A stretch of 64,000 nt of DNA from HRBIN12 sp964447335 (GTDB lineage: Bacteria; Actinomycetota; UBA4738; HRBIN12). The translations under genes and the position numbers were made by a program. The stretch spans positions 1 to 64,000 of the forward strand of contig CAYUSA010000009.1 of NCBI GenBank assembly GCA_964447335.1. Reading direction: 5' to 3'. The notes beneath the pieces were generated by a model. It was not told the DNA's origin and searched no databases. It was given only the letters and a program-made list of their open reading frames with translations. Below, piece after piece: positions 8,142-16,117 of this stretch. Numbering within the stretch: position 1 is the stretch's first letter; each line of letters opens with the position of its first letter.

Positions 8142-9370
8142 CCGCGATCACGAGCCCCGCGGCGCTCGAGTGCCGCGAGTGCGGCCAGCGCTACCCGGTC
8201 GAGGCGCTCACGATCTGCGAGGAGTGCTTCGGCCCGCTCGAGCCGGCGTACGACCTCGAGCACGTCGACGGCACCGAGTTCCGCAAGCACGCCGAGGCCG
8301 GGCCCGCGTCGCTCTGGCGCTACCAGCCGTTGCTCCCCGGCGGGCCGGACCTCGAGCGCGTGGACCTCGGCGCCGGGTTCACGCCGCTGCGCCGAGCCGA
8401 CAACCTGGCCGAGCGCCTCGGCCTCCGCACGCTGTGGGTCAAGGACGACAGCGTGAACCCCTCCAACTCGTTCAAGGACCGCGTCGTGAGCGTCGCGATC
8501 ACGATGGCGCGCGCGTTCGGGTACGAGGCGATCAGCTGCGCGAGCACCGGCAACCTCGCGAACGCGACCGCGGCGCACGCCGCGAAGGCCGGCATGCCGT
8601 GCTACGTGTTCGTGCCCGAGGACCTCGAGCGCGCGAAGATCCTCGCGACCGAGGCCTACGGCGCGAGCGTCGTCGCGGTCAAGGGCAACTACGACGCGGT
8701 GAACCGCCTCTGCTCCGAGGTTGCCGAGGCCCTGCCGTGGGCGTTCGTGAACGTGAACATGCGCCCCTACTACGCCGAGGGATCCAAGTCGCTCGGCTTC
8801 GAGGTCGCGGAGCAGCTCGGCTGGCGCCTGCCCGACCACGTCGTGGTGCCGATCGCCTCCGGCGCGCTCATGACGAAGATCCACCGGGCGTTCCGCGAGC
8901 TCGTCGACATCGGCGCGGTGCCCGAGCGCCCGTACCGCATCTCCGGCGCCCAGCCCGAGGGCTGCTCACCGGTGGCGCAGGCATTCAAGACCGACGCGAC
9001 CGAGGTCCGACCGGTCAAGCCGAACACGATCGCTCGCTCGCTCGCCATCGGCAACCCCGCCGACGGCTGGTACGCCATCCAGACCGCGAGGCAGACCGGC
9101 GGCGCCATCGAGTGGTGCTCCGAGCGCGAGGTGATCGAGGGCATCACGCTCCTCGCCGAGACCGAGGGCGTGTTCACCGAGACCGCCGGCGGCGTCACCA
9201 TCGCGGTGCTGAAGCGCCTCGTCGAGCAGGGCGTCATCGGCCCCGAGGAGGAGACCGTCGCGCTCGTCACCGGCAACGGCTACAAGACCGTCGAGGCGCT
9301 CGAGGGCACGCTGGAGCCGAGCTACCACGTCGCACCCGACCTCGACGAGTTCCTCGCCGCGCTCGGGTAG
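8138..9370 (+). CDS. thrC: Threonine synthase (PLP-dependent)
   Basis: A 410-residue fold-type II PLP enzyme converting O-phosphohomoserine to threonine. It starts with a zinc-ribbon-like CRECGQ...CEECFGP segment. The PLP lysine is in NPSNSFKDR, followed by SCASTGNLANATAAHAAKAG; a phosphate-binding region is in ITLLAETEGVFTETAGG. GTG 8138 overlaps the ilvD stop by 4 bp. Some proteins of this form are annotated cysteate synthase-like, but the ilvD coupling favours the threonine/isoleucine pathway. Confidence 0.93.
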   Translation: MTAITSPAALECRECGQRYPVEALTICEECFGPLEPAYDLEHVDGTEFRKHAEAGPASLWRYQPLLPGGPDLERVDLGAGFTPLRRADNLAERLGLRTLWVKDDSVNPSNSFKDRVVSVAITMARAFGYEAISCASTGNLANATAAHAAKAGMPCYVFVPEDLERAKILATEAYGASVVAVKGNYDAVNRLCSEVAEALPWAFVNVNMRPYYAEGSKSLGFEVAEQLGWRLPDHVVVPIASGALMTKIHRAFRELVDIGAVPERPYRISGAQPEGCSPVAQAFKTDATEVRPVKPNTIARSLAIGNPADGWYAIQTARQTGGAIEWCSEREVIEGITLLAETEGVFTETAGGVTIAVLKRLVEQGVIGPEEETVALVTGNGYKTVEALEGTLEPSYHVAPDLDEFLAALG

Positions 9371-9385
9371 CTCGATCCGGCGGGT

Positions 9386-10051
9386 CTAGCCTCCGAAGAA
9401 CGGGAACGTTGCCGAGTCGTAGACGTCCAGCTCGGAGACGATCTTGCCCTCGCGGACCTCGAGGATCAGCAGGATGGGCGCCGATGCCTCGACGCCGTCG
9501 GCGTTCGTGCCGGACCAGGTGGACACGATCGCGGCCCAGCGGTCGTTGGCGAGGACCACGTCGACGCGGATGGACAGGTCCTGCGCGAACATGTCCTGCC
9601 AGCCTTCCGCGATGGCGTCCCTGCCCTCGACCGTCATCCCCCCGGGCCCATCGGTGGCGACGGCGTCCAAGGCATAGAGCGCGGCTACCTTCGCGCTGTC
9701 CTCGGCCTGGTCCAGCGGCGAGTGCGAACCGTCCATGATTTCGGCGAGGTCGTTCGCGACGGTCTCGGCCACGGGCTCGCCCTCGGAGTGGAGGAGCCAT
9801 CCGGCCGCGAACCCCGCGCCGCCGAGGACCAGCATCAGGACCGCTGCGACGGCGATCGGGATCGGGACCAATGGCCCGCCGGGCTCAGGTCGGGGCTCTA
9901 GGGTGGTGGCGGCCTCCGGTCGGCGGAGCATGCGGATCCGGCGCTCGAGTCCTTGGGGCAACGCACCGGACCCGCCTCGCTCCGACCCGCTGTCTCGATC
10001 GCCGAAGTGCGATGATTGATCACGGTCCACCGACGAAGGGGAGCGTGGCAT
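9386..10051 (-). CDS. Single-pass membrane protein with extracytoplasmic SnoaL/NTF2-like domain
   Basis: A predicted 221-residue protein with a cytoplasmic charged N-terminus, one transmembrane segment (PIPIAVAAVLMLVLGGAGF) and a C-terminal domain resembling NTF2/SnoaL folds (VEGRDAIAEGWQDMFAQD, then SAPILLILEVREGKIVSELD). It is convergent with thrC, 15 bp apart. The start is uncertain: ATG 10051 would overlap the start codon of the opposite gene in the same CATG. An alternative ATG at 9931 keeps the TM segment and leaves room for a promoter. Neither has a clear ribosome-binding site. Confidence 0.65.
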   Translation of the reverse strand: MPRSPSSVDRDQSSHFGDRDSGSERGGSGALPQGLERRIRMLRRPEAATTLEPRPEPGGPLVPIPIAVAAVLMLVLGGAGFAAGWLLHSEGEPVAETVANDLAEIMDGSHSPLDQAEDSAKVAALYALDAVATDGPGGMTVEGRDAIAEGWQDMFAQDLSIRVDVVLANDRWAAIVSTWSGTNADGVEASAPILLILEVREGKIVSELDVYDSATFPFFGG

Positions 10052-10238
10052 GGGCGACGAGGGCGGAGCGAACGGAACCGGCGCGCGGATCGAGCGCCCC
10101 CTCCGGCCGCGTCCACTGTGCCCATCGTGCGGGTCGAAGCACACCCAACCGTTCCCTCATGCCGGACCCGGCGCCCGCGTCAACATGCAGTGCAACGACT
10201 GCCGGCACCTGTTCAGGGACAAGGACCTCCGCAGCTGA
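10050..10238 (+). CDS. Small zinc-ribbon protein
   Basis: A 62-residue protein with two Cys pairs (LCPSCGSKH and QCNDCRHLF) that should form one zinc ribbon, a DNA- or protein-binding module. AAGGGGAG lies 6 nt upstream of the ATG, a strong ribosome-binding site. It is divergent from the SnoaL-like gene, sharing a CATG at the start codons. Function unknown. Confidence 0.75.
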   Translation: MGDEGGANGTGARIERPLRPRPLCPSCGSKHTQPFPHAGPGARVNMQCNDCRHLFRDKDLRS

Positions 10239-10291
10239 CGCGGTGACGAGCAGCCCTCGGCGGTCCTCGCGACCGGATGTCGAGGCCGCCG

Positions 10292-10618
10292 TCAGCGGAG
10301 CACGCGGACGCGCACGCCGGGCTTCGGGGTGGCCCAGGTCCGTGGTGACGGCCGTGCCGTCGATTCGCTCGGCGAGCTCGAGGCCGAGCGCCTCGAGGTC
10401 GAACTCGAGCCCCCGGTGTCGATGCCGTGCTGCTCGGGCTTCTGCAGCACCTCGGCGAGGTTCACGGCGGACATGATCGCGTCGTCGAGCAGTGCCTCGA
10501 CGTCGTCGGCCCCCTGTTCCTCCGCGAGGGGCGCGAGCAGCGCCGAGGCGTCGAGCACCGGCCGTCCGTCGCTCGCGTCCGGCCGGTAGGTCTTGACGCG
10601 ACCAGCGAGAGATGACAT
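10292..10618 (-). pseudogene. vapC: Decayed VapC-type (PIN-domain) toxin gene
   Basis: The minus strand encodes PVLDASALLAPLAEEQGADD and ALLDDAIMSAVNLAEVLQKP, the first two motifs of a VapC PIN ribonuclease. The frame then slips at about 10410: FDLEALGLELAERIDGTA continues in another frame. It slips back near 10330 to finish as WATPKPGVRVRVLR. About 30 central residues that normally hold the third and fourth acidic motifs are missing, so it cannot be an active toxin. No antitoxin gene remains upstream, where the TetR gene now sits. Confidence 0.75.
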
Positions 10619-10631
10619 AAAGCCTGTCATC
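10611..10631. promoter_or_regulatory. Inverted repeat upstream of TetR gene (candidate operator)
   Basis: GATGACA-TAAAGCC-TGTCATC is a perfect 7-bp inverted repeat with a 7-nt spacer, 33 bp before the TetR start. TetR-family proteins commonly repress their own promoter through such a site. It also overlaps the first codons of the decayed vapC on the opposite strand. Confidence 0.6.
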
Positions 10632-10663
10632 ACGACATGAGCTATGACGCTCGCGGAGGGAGC

Positions 10664-11269
10664 ATGCAGGAACCGGCGCTCCGCAGCAGGCAGACCGAGC
10701 TCACGCGCACCCTCGTCATGGAGGCCTTGGCGGAGGTCATCGTCGAGGAGGGGCTCACCGACTTCTCGGTCCAGGACGTGGCGGAGCGCGCCGGCGTGTC
10801 CCATCGCACCGTCTACCGCCACTTCGAGACCCGAGAAGCCATGCTCGACGCCCTCGTCCACTGGCTGGAGGATCGGGTCTCTGCGCGCGGTGGGATGGCG
10901 CTCCCCGAAGACGCAGACCAGATCGTGCCCGCCCTGCGCGCGAAGTTCGCCGCGTTGGATGAGGTGGGGCCGATCGCGATGGCCGTGCTCAAGCTCGAGA
11001 CGGCGAGGCGCATCCACTCGCGGCAGTCCTTCCGCAGCGCGCGGGCGATCCGCGGCGCGCTCGCCGAGACCACCGCGCACCTGCCCTCGGACGTGGCGGA
11101 GGTCGTCGTCGCCCTCATCCGGCAGATCGCGAGCTCCCGGACGTGGCTCGCGCTCCGCGAGGACGCCGGCATCGACGGTGCGCGGTCGGCGGACGTCGTC
11201 GCGTGGGCGGTCGAGACGCTGCTGGACGAGCTGAAAGGCGGGCGAGGCCCAGGCGTCGACCGTTCGTAA
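10664..11269 (+). CDS. TetR/AcrR-family transcriptional regulator
   Basis: A 201-residue regulator. The N-terminal helix-turn-helix (FSVQDVAERAGVSHRTVYRHFETREAML, split around residues 33-60) is typical of TetR; the C-terminal ligand-binding region is less conserved. ATG 10664 is chosen because GGAGGGAGC sits directly upstream; ATG 10637 is a poorer alternative. It is 21 bp before the PEP-utilising enzyme gene on the same strand and so probably controls it together with itself through the palindrome at 10611-10631. Confidence 0.88.
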   Translation: MQEPALRSRQTELTRTLVMEALAEVIVEEGLTDFSVQDVAERAGVSHRTVYRHFETREAMLDALVHWLEDRVSARGGMALPEDADQIVPALRAKFAALDEVGPIAMAVLKLETARRIHSRQSFRSARAIRGALAETTAHLPSDVAEVVVALIRQIASSRTWLALREDAGIDGARSADVVAWAVETLLDELKGGRGPGVDRS

Positions 11270-11290
11270 CCGGGCCGAAGGGAGGGTCCC

Positions 11291-13798
11291 GTGTCAACCA
11301 CAGCCGCATCTTCGAGCAGAACGCTCCTCGCGCTCGAGGACCCCGGTGCCCGAGATCCCGACGTCGCCGGCCACAAGGCGGCGACGCTCGCTCGGTTGAT
11401 CTCGGAGGGGTTCGCCGTGCCGAGGGGGGTCGTCCTCACCCGCTCGGCCTGCGAGCGCATCCTGAGCGCCTCCGGGCTCGGTCCCGACGCGCCGGCCGAG
11501 CAGGTCGCCGCGGCCGCGATCCCGTCCGACGTGCGGGCCGAGCTCGTCGCCTCGCTCGCGAGCTTCGACGGCTCGGCCCTGGCCGTGCGCTCCTCCGGCA
11601 TCGCCGAGGACCTGCCCGGTGCGTCGTTCGCCGGTCAGTACGAGACGGTGCTCGGCGTTCGCGGCGAGGACGCGCTCGTCGACGCCGTGCACCGCTGCCT
11701 GGCTTCCGCGTTCTCCGAGCGCGTCGCCGCCTACAGCGGACTGAGAGACAGCGCGGCGCCGATGTCGGTGCTGATCCAGGAGATGGTCGAGGCCGACGCC
11801 GCCGGTGTGGCCTTCACGGCGAACCCGGTGACCGGCGACGAGGAGACCCTGGTGAGCGCCGTCCGGGGACTCGGCGAGCGCCTGGTCGGCGGAGAGGCGA
11901 GCCCCGACGAGTGGGTCGTGCGCCACGGCGAGGTCGAATGCCTCTCGGCGCCGGAGGACGCCATCGACTCCGACGATGCGCGTCGCGTCGCGGACCTGGC
12001 CGCCGAGGTGGAAGCGGCGCTCGGCACGCCGCAGGACATCGAGTGGGCGATCGCGGGCGGTGAGCTGTTCCTGCTCCAGGCTCGTCCCATCACCGCGTTG
12101 CCGCGCGAACCGAACATCGAGGTGCCCTCCACCGGCTACTGGATCAAGGACGACACGCACTACCCGATGCCGCTGACACCGTTCGGCGCATCCGTGTACC
12201 TGCCGGCCCTCGAAGTCGGTACGAAACCGATGTTCGAGGAATTCGGCTTCCTGCTCGAGGGGTTCGAGCAGCGTTCCCTCGGCGGAGAGGCATACATGCG
12301 GATGATCCCCATCGGCGGGAAGGACCGCAAAGCTCCCCCGTGGTGGGTCATGTGGATCGCTGCACGGCTCGCACCGCCCATCCGCAAGCGCGCGCGAGTC
12401 GCGGAAGAAGCCCTCCGCACGCATAGGGGAGACCAGCTGATAGACCGCTGGTACGCGGAATGGCGCCCCTGGCTCCGGCAAGAGACCGCGGCCCTGTTGA
12501 GCCGTGACCTGCCGAGCCTCGACGATCAAGGGTTGCTGTCGCACCTGGGCGACGCGGAGGAGCTCATCGGCAAGGGCGAGTACATCCACTTCGTCCTGTG
12601 GGTCGCGTACGCCCTGCCCGTCTACGAGCTGGACCTGGCCTGCAAGGAGCTCCTCGGATGGGATCCGCTGCAGACGTTGACGCTGGTCGCCGGAACATCC
12701 CAGGCCTCCTCGGCGCCCGGGAGAGCGCTCACCGAGCTCGCCGCCGCGGTCGGGCGCTCGCTCGAGGCCCGTCAAGCGGTCGAGCAGGGCGGCTCCGACG
12801 TTCTGCAACGGCTCCGCGAGGCTGCCCCTGAGGTCGCCGTCGCGATGGACGGCTACCTGGCGGAGCACGGCCATCGCACCCTCAGCTACGACCCCGGCGA
12901 CCCGACGCTCGCGGAGAGGCCCGAGCTGCTGGCCGGACTCCTGCGGGACCGGCTGCGCGGTGCCGCTTCGGGAGACGCCGACGCGGCGGAGCGGGCGCGC
13001 GCCGACGCCCTGACACGGGCGAGAGCGGAGCTCGCGACCCGTTCCGACGGGGAACGCGAGCGCTTCGAGCGCGCCCTGGCCGCAGCCGAACGCGCCTATC
13101 CGATCCGCGAGGACAACGTCGTGTGGACCGACAACGTGCCGTCGGCGATCCTGCGGTACTCGGCCGTGGAGTTCGGACGGCGTTTGGCGAACAGAGGCGC
13201 GCTCGCCAAGGCCGATGACGCGGTCTTCCTGGAGGTAGACCAACTACGGGCCGCTCTGCTCGGAGAGCACGAGAACCTGCGCGACACCGTGATCAGGCGC
13301 CGCGCGGAGCGTGCCTGGGTGGCGTCTCATCCCGGCCCCGCGAGCTACGGCCCGGATCCCGGACCCCCGCCCGACCTCCGCGGATTGCAGCCGGGCGTCC
13401 GCCACCTCATGGAAGGGCTCATGTGGTTCATGCAACTGCTGATCCAGCCGGACAGGGCCGAAGCCAGGGAGGGCGAGATCGCGGGCGCGCCGGGCTCGCC
13501 CGGGCGCCACACCGGACCGGTCCGGGTCATCCGCGACGAGTCCGAGTTCGACCGGCTGCGCCCCGGCGACGTGCTCGTCTGCCCGATCACGAGCCCGGCC
13601 TGGTCGGTGCTCTTCTCGCAGGCGGGCGCCGTCGTGACGGACGGCGGGGGCGTGCTCGCGCACGCGGCCGTGATCGCGCGCGAGTACGGCATCCCGGCGG
13701 TCCTGGCGACCGGCGACGCGACGCGCCGACTGCGCGACGGTCAAGTGGTCACGGTCGACGGCTCCTCGGGCGTGATCGCGGTCACCGGATCGGGGTGA
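11291..13798 (+). CDS. PEP-synthase/rifampin phosphotransferase-like dikinase
   Basis: An 835-residue enzyme with an N-terminal PPDK-type ATP-grasp domain (about residues 15-280; AVRSSGIAEDLPGASFAGQ), a variable central region, and a C-terminal swivelling His domain with TDGGGVLAHAAVIARE (His at about residue 791). That His would carry phosphate from ATP to the acceptor. The architecture and length fit rifampin phosphotransferase (Rph) and related PEP synthase-like proteins. There is no PEP-binding TIM barrel, which argues against a true PpsA/PpdK. Adjacent TetR control also suggests an inducible detoxification role, which is inference. Confidence 0.85.
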   Translation: MSTTAASSSRTLLALEDPGARDPDVAGHKAATLARLISEGFAVPRGVVLTRSACERILSASGLGPDAPAEQVAAAAIPSDVRAELVASLASFDGSALAVRSSGIAEDLPGASFAGQYETVLGVRGEDALVDAVHRCLASAFSERVAAYSGLRDSAAPMSVLIQEMVEADAAGVAFTANPVTGDEETLVSAVRGLGERLVGGEASPDEWVVRHGEVECLSAPEDAIDSDDARRVADLAAEVEAALGTPQDIEWAIAGGELFLLQARPITALPREPNIEVPSTGYWIKDDTHYPMPLTPFGASVYLPALEVGTKPMFEEFGFLLEGFEQRSLGGEAYMRMIPIGGKDRKAPPWWVMWIAARLAPPIRKRARVAEEALRTHRGDQLIDRWYAEWRPWLRQETAALLSRDLPSLDDQGLLSHLGDAEELIGKGEYIHFVLWVAYALPVYELDLACKELLGWDPLQTLTLVAGTSQASSAPGRALTELAAAVGRSLEARQAVEQGGSDVLQRLREAAPEVAVAMDGYLAEHGHRTLSYDPGDPTLAERPELLAGLLRDRLRGAASGDADAAERARADALTRARAELATRSDGERERFERALAAAERAYPIREDNVVWTDNVPSAILRYSAVEFGRRLANRGALAKADDAVFLEVDQLRAALLGEHENLRDTVIRRRAERAWVASHPGPASYGPDPGPPPDLRGLQPGVRHLMEGLMWFMQLLIQPDRAEAREGEIAGAPGSPGRHTGPVRVIRDESEFDRLRPGDVLVCPITSPAWSVLFSQAGAVVTDGGGVLAHAAVIAREYGIPAVLATGDATRRLRDGQVVTVDGSSGVIAVTGSG

Positions 13799-14133
13799 GC
13801 CGCTGATCTTCGTCGGTGCCGGATGTCGACTGCCCAGCGGATCGCGGCGTCCAGGCGTCTGCTCGCGGCCTCCCCGAGCCGCCCGATGGGATCTGGCTCG
13901 AGCAGGTCCTTCGGCACGGTCAGCACGTTGTCCACGTTGACGACCGAGGCACGCCCGAGCCCCTCCGCGCGGCCGACCTGGACCTCGGACCGGATCTTCC
14001 GCGCACGCCGCGTGACGGGGGCGACGGTCACCCTGGTGCGGACGTCGGCGACGGCGGTGCGCGTGAGGATGACGACCGGCCGCCGCCCGTAGCCGAGGGG
14101 GAGGTCGGCCCAGTAGACCTCCCCGCGTCTCAT
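13741..14133 (-). CDS. mazF: MazF/PemK-family endoribonuclease toxin
   Basis: A 130-residue toxin of the MazF family of mRNA interferases. The family start RRGEVYWADLPLGYGRRPVVIL, here shown in part as RGEVYWADLP, is followed by VTVAPVTRRARKI and ASVVNVDNVLTVPKDLL. Its ATG overlaps the antitoxin stop by 4 bp. A C-terminal extension of about 25 residues overlaps the 3' end of the convergent dikinase gene by 58 bp, longer than usual for MazF and perhaps the result of read-through into a new stop. Confidence 0.88.
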   Translation of the reverse strand: MRRGEVYWADLPLGYGRRPVVILTRTAVADVRTRVTVAPVTRRARKIRSEVQVGRAEGLGRASVVNVDNVLTVPKDLLEPDPIGRLGEAASRRLDAAIRWAVDIRHRRRSAAHPDPVTAITPEEPSTVTT

Positions 14134-14348
14134 TCCTCCGGCCAGCCCCCGCCCGTCCAGACCTCGGGAGCCCTTCGGTACGACTCGACCGCCGCTCGTT
14201 CCTGCTCGGCCCAGTCGAGGTCCCGGAGATGGCTCGCGATCGCCCGGCGGATCAGCTCGCTCCGGCTCACCCCGGCGCCCTGCGCTCGGGCGTCGAGCGC
14301 CTCCACGAGCGCGTCGTCGAGCTGCACGAGCACCTGCTTGCGCACCAT
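14130..14348 (-). CDS. CopG/ribbon-helix-helix antitoxin for MazF
   Basis: A 72-residue antitoxin with an RHH DNA-binding domain (KQVLVQLDDALVEALDARA, SRSELIRRAIASHL) and an acidic, Trp-rich tail (APEVWTGGGWPEE) that would wrap the toxin. ATG 14348 is chosen because the RHH strand begins two residues later and a promoter-like region with repeats precedes it. It overlaps mazF by 4 bp and should autoregulate the pair. Confidence 0.87.
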   Translation of the reverse strand: MVRKQVLVQLDDALVEALDARAQGAGVSRSELIRRAIASHLRDLDWAEQERAAVESYRRAPEVWTGGGWPEE

Positions 14349-14360
14349 GGGTCCGACCCT

Positions 14361-14379
14361 ACCATATGCTTCACCATAT
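14361..14379. promoter_or_regulatory. Direct repeats upstream of RHH-MazF operon
   Basis: ACCATAT occurs twice, 12 bp apart (14361-14367 and 14373-14379), just upstream of the antitoxin start. RHH antitoxins bind such tandem half-sites. On the minus strand they read ATATGGT and could also form the -10 element. Confidence 0.5.
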
Positions 14380-14416
14380 CGTTGCCGAGCCGAGACTCCT
14401 GCGCTCGCGTCCTCCG

Positions 14417-14809
14417 TCACGGTTCGATCCGCTCCACCGTCGGGACGGCATCCAGATCGCGGTCGAAGGAGACCACGCGTCCGATGCCGAGCCGCTCGGC
14501 CGTGGCGGCGAGGTACATCTCGGCGAAATCGCGCCGGAGCGATCCGTAGAGCTCCAGCGCCCGAAGCAGCAGCGCCTGATCGGTCGTGGCCACGGAGGGG
14601 AGCGCGAGGAGCGCTCCGGCAGTCGCTGCGATCTGGGGTCTGGGCCGCCGGTAGAAGGACTCGAGCACGTAGATGACCTCGGCGAGGATCACGTCGGTGA
14701 GGATCAGCTCGTGATCCTGGCTGAGGAGCCTGGTCGCCCGCCGTGCCTGACCGGATGGCTCTCCGGTCAAGTGCCGCAGGAGCACGTTTGAGTCGATCAG
14801 CGCGTTCAT
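14417..14809 (-). CDS. vapC: VapC-type PIN-domain toxin (AbrB partner)
   Basis: A 130-residue PIN-domain ribonuclease. The acidic motifs are in NALIDSNVLLRHL (Asp), LTDVILAEVIYVL (Glu), FAEMYLAATAERLG and VVSFDRDLDAV (Asp). Start ATG 14809 overlaps the antitoxin stop by 4 bp; an upstream in-frame start would extend into the antitoxin gene. It is the toxin of a VapBC pair with an AbrB-type antitoxin. The sequence is independent of the PIN toxin at 16118-16507. Confidence 0.9.
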   Translation of the reverse strand: MNALIDSNVLLRHLTGEPSGQARRATRLLSQDHELILTDVILAEVIYVLESFYRRPRPQIAATAGALLALPSVATTDQALLLRALELYGSLRRDFAEMYLAATAERLGIGRVVSFDRDLDAVPTVERIEP

Positions 14810-15054
14810 CGACGTTCCGCGGCTCTCCTTCGCCACGCCTCCTCGCGGGCCTTCCTCCACGGCACCCCGCGGACCTCGGGTGGGACGGGGACGCTTCCCC
14901 CGAGGTCGATGAAGTCGGGGACCTTCGTGAGGACCGCGCCGTCTTGGTGGACCCTGAAGTACACGCGATCGCCTGCCTCCAGTCCCAGCGCCTCCCGAAC
15001 CTCCTTCGGGATCGTCAGCTGTCCCTTGGAGGTCAAGGTCGCCCCGATCTGCAT
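14806..15054 (-). CDS. vapB: AbrB/SpoVT-fold antitoxin
   Basis: An 82-residue antitoxin with a swapped-hairpin DNA-binding domain (LTSKGQLTIPKEVREALGL, residues 6-24) and a basic/acidic C-terminal tail that contacts the toxin. ATG 15054 has AAGGAGG 6 nt upstream. The RBS lies inside one arm of an inverted repeat (15062-15087), so binding there could block translation as well as transcription. Confidence 0.9.
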   Translation of the reverse strand: MQIGATLTSKGQLTIPKEVREALGLEAGDRVYFRVHQDGAVLTKVPDFIDLGGSVPVPPEVRGVPWRKAREEAWRRRAAERR

Positions 15055-15061
15055 GGCGTCC

Positions 15062-15087
15062 TCCTTACCGACTCGAGAAGGTAAGGA
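15062..15087. promoter_or_regulatory. Inverted repeat operator of AbrB-VapC module
   Basis: TCCTTACC and GGTAAGGA, perfect 8-bp arms separated by 10 nt that include the palindrome CTCGAG, lie immediately upstream of the antitoxin start and cover its Shine-Dalgarno. This is the expected autoregulatory site. Confidence 0.6.
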
Positions 15088-15153
15088 TACGCCGTCCGTG
15101 AGAACCATGGACGCGAGTCTGGCCCCGGGTGTGTGCATCCGCAGTGATGGAAG

Positions 15154-15660
15154 TCACAGCCGCCCGAGCCAGTCGCGCAGTTCCTTCATCAACAGGAGGA
15201 GATGGAGGGGGTCGGTCGGGGAGGGTTCGAAGTCGAAGTGCTCGTAGAAGGTCCTCGCCCGCCCGTCCTTGGCGTGCACGAGCACCGCGCGCACACCGAT
15301 CTCCTCGGCGGCGCCCGCCGCTCGGACCAGCGCGTCTTTGAGCAGCGCGGCGCCCAGCCCCTTCCCCTGGTGCTTCCGATCGACCGCGAGCCGAGCCAGG
15401 ATGATGACGGGGATCGCGTGGCGGGCCATGCCGGCCGCCGCCCGCTCCGGGGCGTCCTCCCGGGCCACACCGCCCGCGGCGAGCGAGTGGTAGCCGACGA
15501 CCCGGAGATCCTCGTGGACGACGTAGGTGCGCGCTCCACCGGCCTCTCGGTTCATGAGCGCGTGGCGCTGGAGGTAGCGGTCGAGCTCTGGGCTGCCGCA
15601 GTCGAACCCGTCGGTCCTGTGCTCGGACGTCAGGAGCTCGACGGCTGAAGGCTTGGTCAT
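15154..15660 (-). CDS. tacT: TacT-like GNAT toxin (aminoacyl-tRNA acetyltransferase)
   Basis: A 168-residue GNAT acetyltransferase of the toxin type that acetylates aminoacyl-tRNA and stops translation. Typical features are the N-terminal FDCGSPELDRYLQRHAL, the acetyl-CoA-binding loop RKHQGKGLGAALLKDAL and the C-terminal ARTFYEHFDFEPSP with its catalytic-region Tyr. It follows a DUF1778 antitoxin by 12 bp, the standard order. The gene ends upstream of the AbrB module, on the same strand. Confidence 0.92.
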   Translation of the reverse strand: MTKPSAVELLTSEHRTDGFDCGSPELDRYLQRHALMNREAGGARTYVVHEDLRVVGYHSLAAGGVAREDAPERAAAGMARHAIPVIILARLAVDRKHQGKGLGAALLKDALVRAAGAAEEIGVRAVLVHAKDGRARTFYEHFDFEPSPTDPLHLLLLMKELRDWLGRL

Positions 15661-15672
15661 GCCGAGCGGTTC

Positions 15673-15966
15673 TCAGCGCTCGAGGGCGCTCGGCGTCTGC
15701 AGCAGCTCCTCGAGGCGCGGCTTGGACGCGAGCGGCGTCACAGGCCGATCCAGGAGCGCGGTGAAGCTGCGCCACGCGGTCTCGTCGAGCGCGAAGAACC
15801 GGCGATCCGCCAGGACGGTGCGCGCCTGTTCCAGGGCAGCCTCGAGCACGAACGCGCTCAGATCCTTGTCCGCGGCCTCCGCAGCCTCGCCGATGAGCTC
15901 GCGCTGGCGTCGACTGACGCGCACGTAGAGCCGGTCGCCCTTGAGCTCCTTGTCCGCCGCTCCCAC
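15673..15966 (-). CDS. tacA: TacA-like DUF1778 antitoxin
   Basis: A 97-residue RHH antitoxin (DUF1778). The N-terminal YVRVSRRQRELIGEAAEAAD region holds the DNA-binding fold, and the C-terminal LLDRPVTPLASKPRLEELL is the toxin-binding helix seen in this family. It pairs with the GNAT toxin just downstream. A candidate operator lies at 16016-16034. Confidence 0.9.
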   Translation of the reverse strand: MGAADKELKGDRLYVRVSRRQRELIGEAAEAADKDLSAFVLEAALEQARTVLADRRFFALDETAWRSFTALLDRPVTPLASKPRLEELLQTPSALER

Positions 15967-16015
15967 TTCAGGCCTCCACGGTCATGCTCTGTCCGTACAT
16001 CCGCCGCATAACACA

Positions 16016-16034
16016 GTACGCACAAAAGGCGTAC
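16016..16034. promoter_or_regulatory. Inverted repeat upstream of tacAT (candidate operator)
   Basis: GTACGC-ACAAAAG-GCGTAC is a perfect 6-bp inverted repeat with a 7-nt A-rich spacer, 50 bp upstream of tacA. Further GTAC sites at 15995 and within the repeat suggest several RHH half-sites. Read on the minus strand the region also offers TTGTGC and TTATGC as weak -35/-10 hexamers. Confidence 0.5.
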
Positions 16035-16074
16035 ACATCAAAGAGAACTCCTCCGCGAGGCTCTCTGAGGCCGG

Positions 16075-16094
16075 CGATACCGAAAGAGGTATCG
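16075..16094. repeat. Dispersed hairpin repeat, copy 1
   Basis: CGATACC-GAAAGA-GGTATCG forms a 7-bp stem with a 6-nt loop, 23 bp downstream of a vapC stop codon. A close copy with a G-U-compatible change lies at 47705-47724 between mttB and another VapBC pair. It may be a terminator or a small mobile palindrome. Confidence 0.5.
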
Positions 16095-16117
16095 ATCCAC
16101 GCCGCGAGGGTCGGTCC

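Noticed and set aside
15062..15087. Rho-independent terminator
   Set aside because: The inverted repeat lies upstream of the AbrB antitoxin start and covers its Shine-Dalgarno, so an operator fits better.
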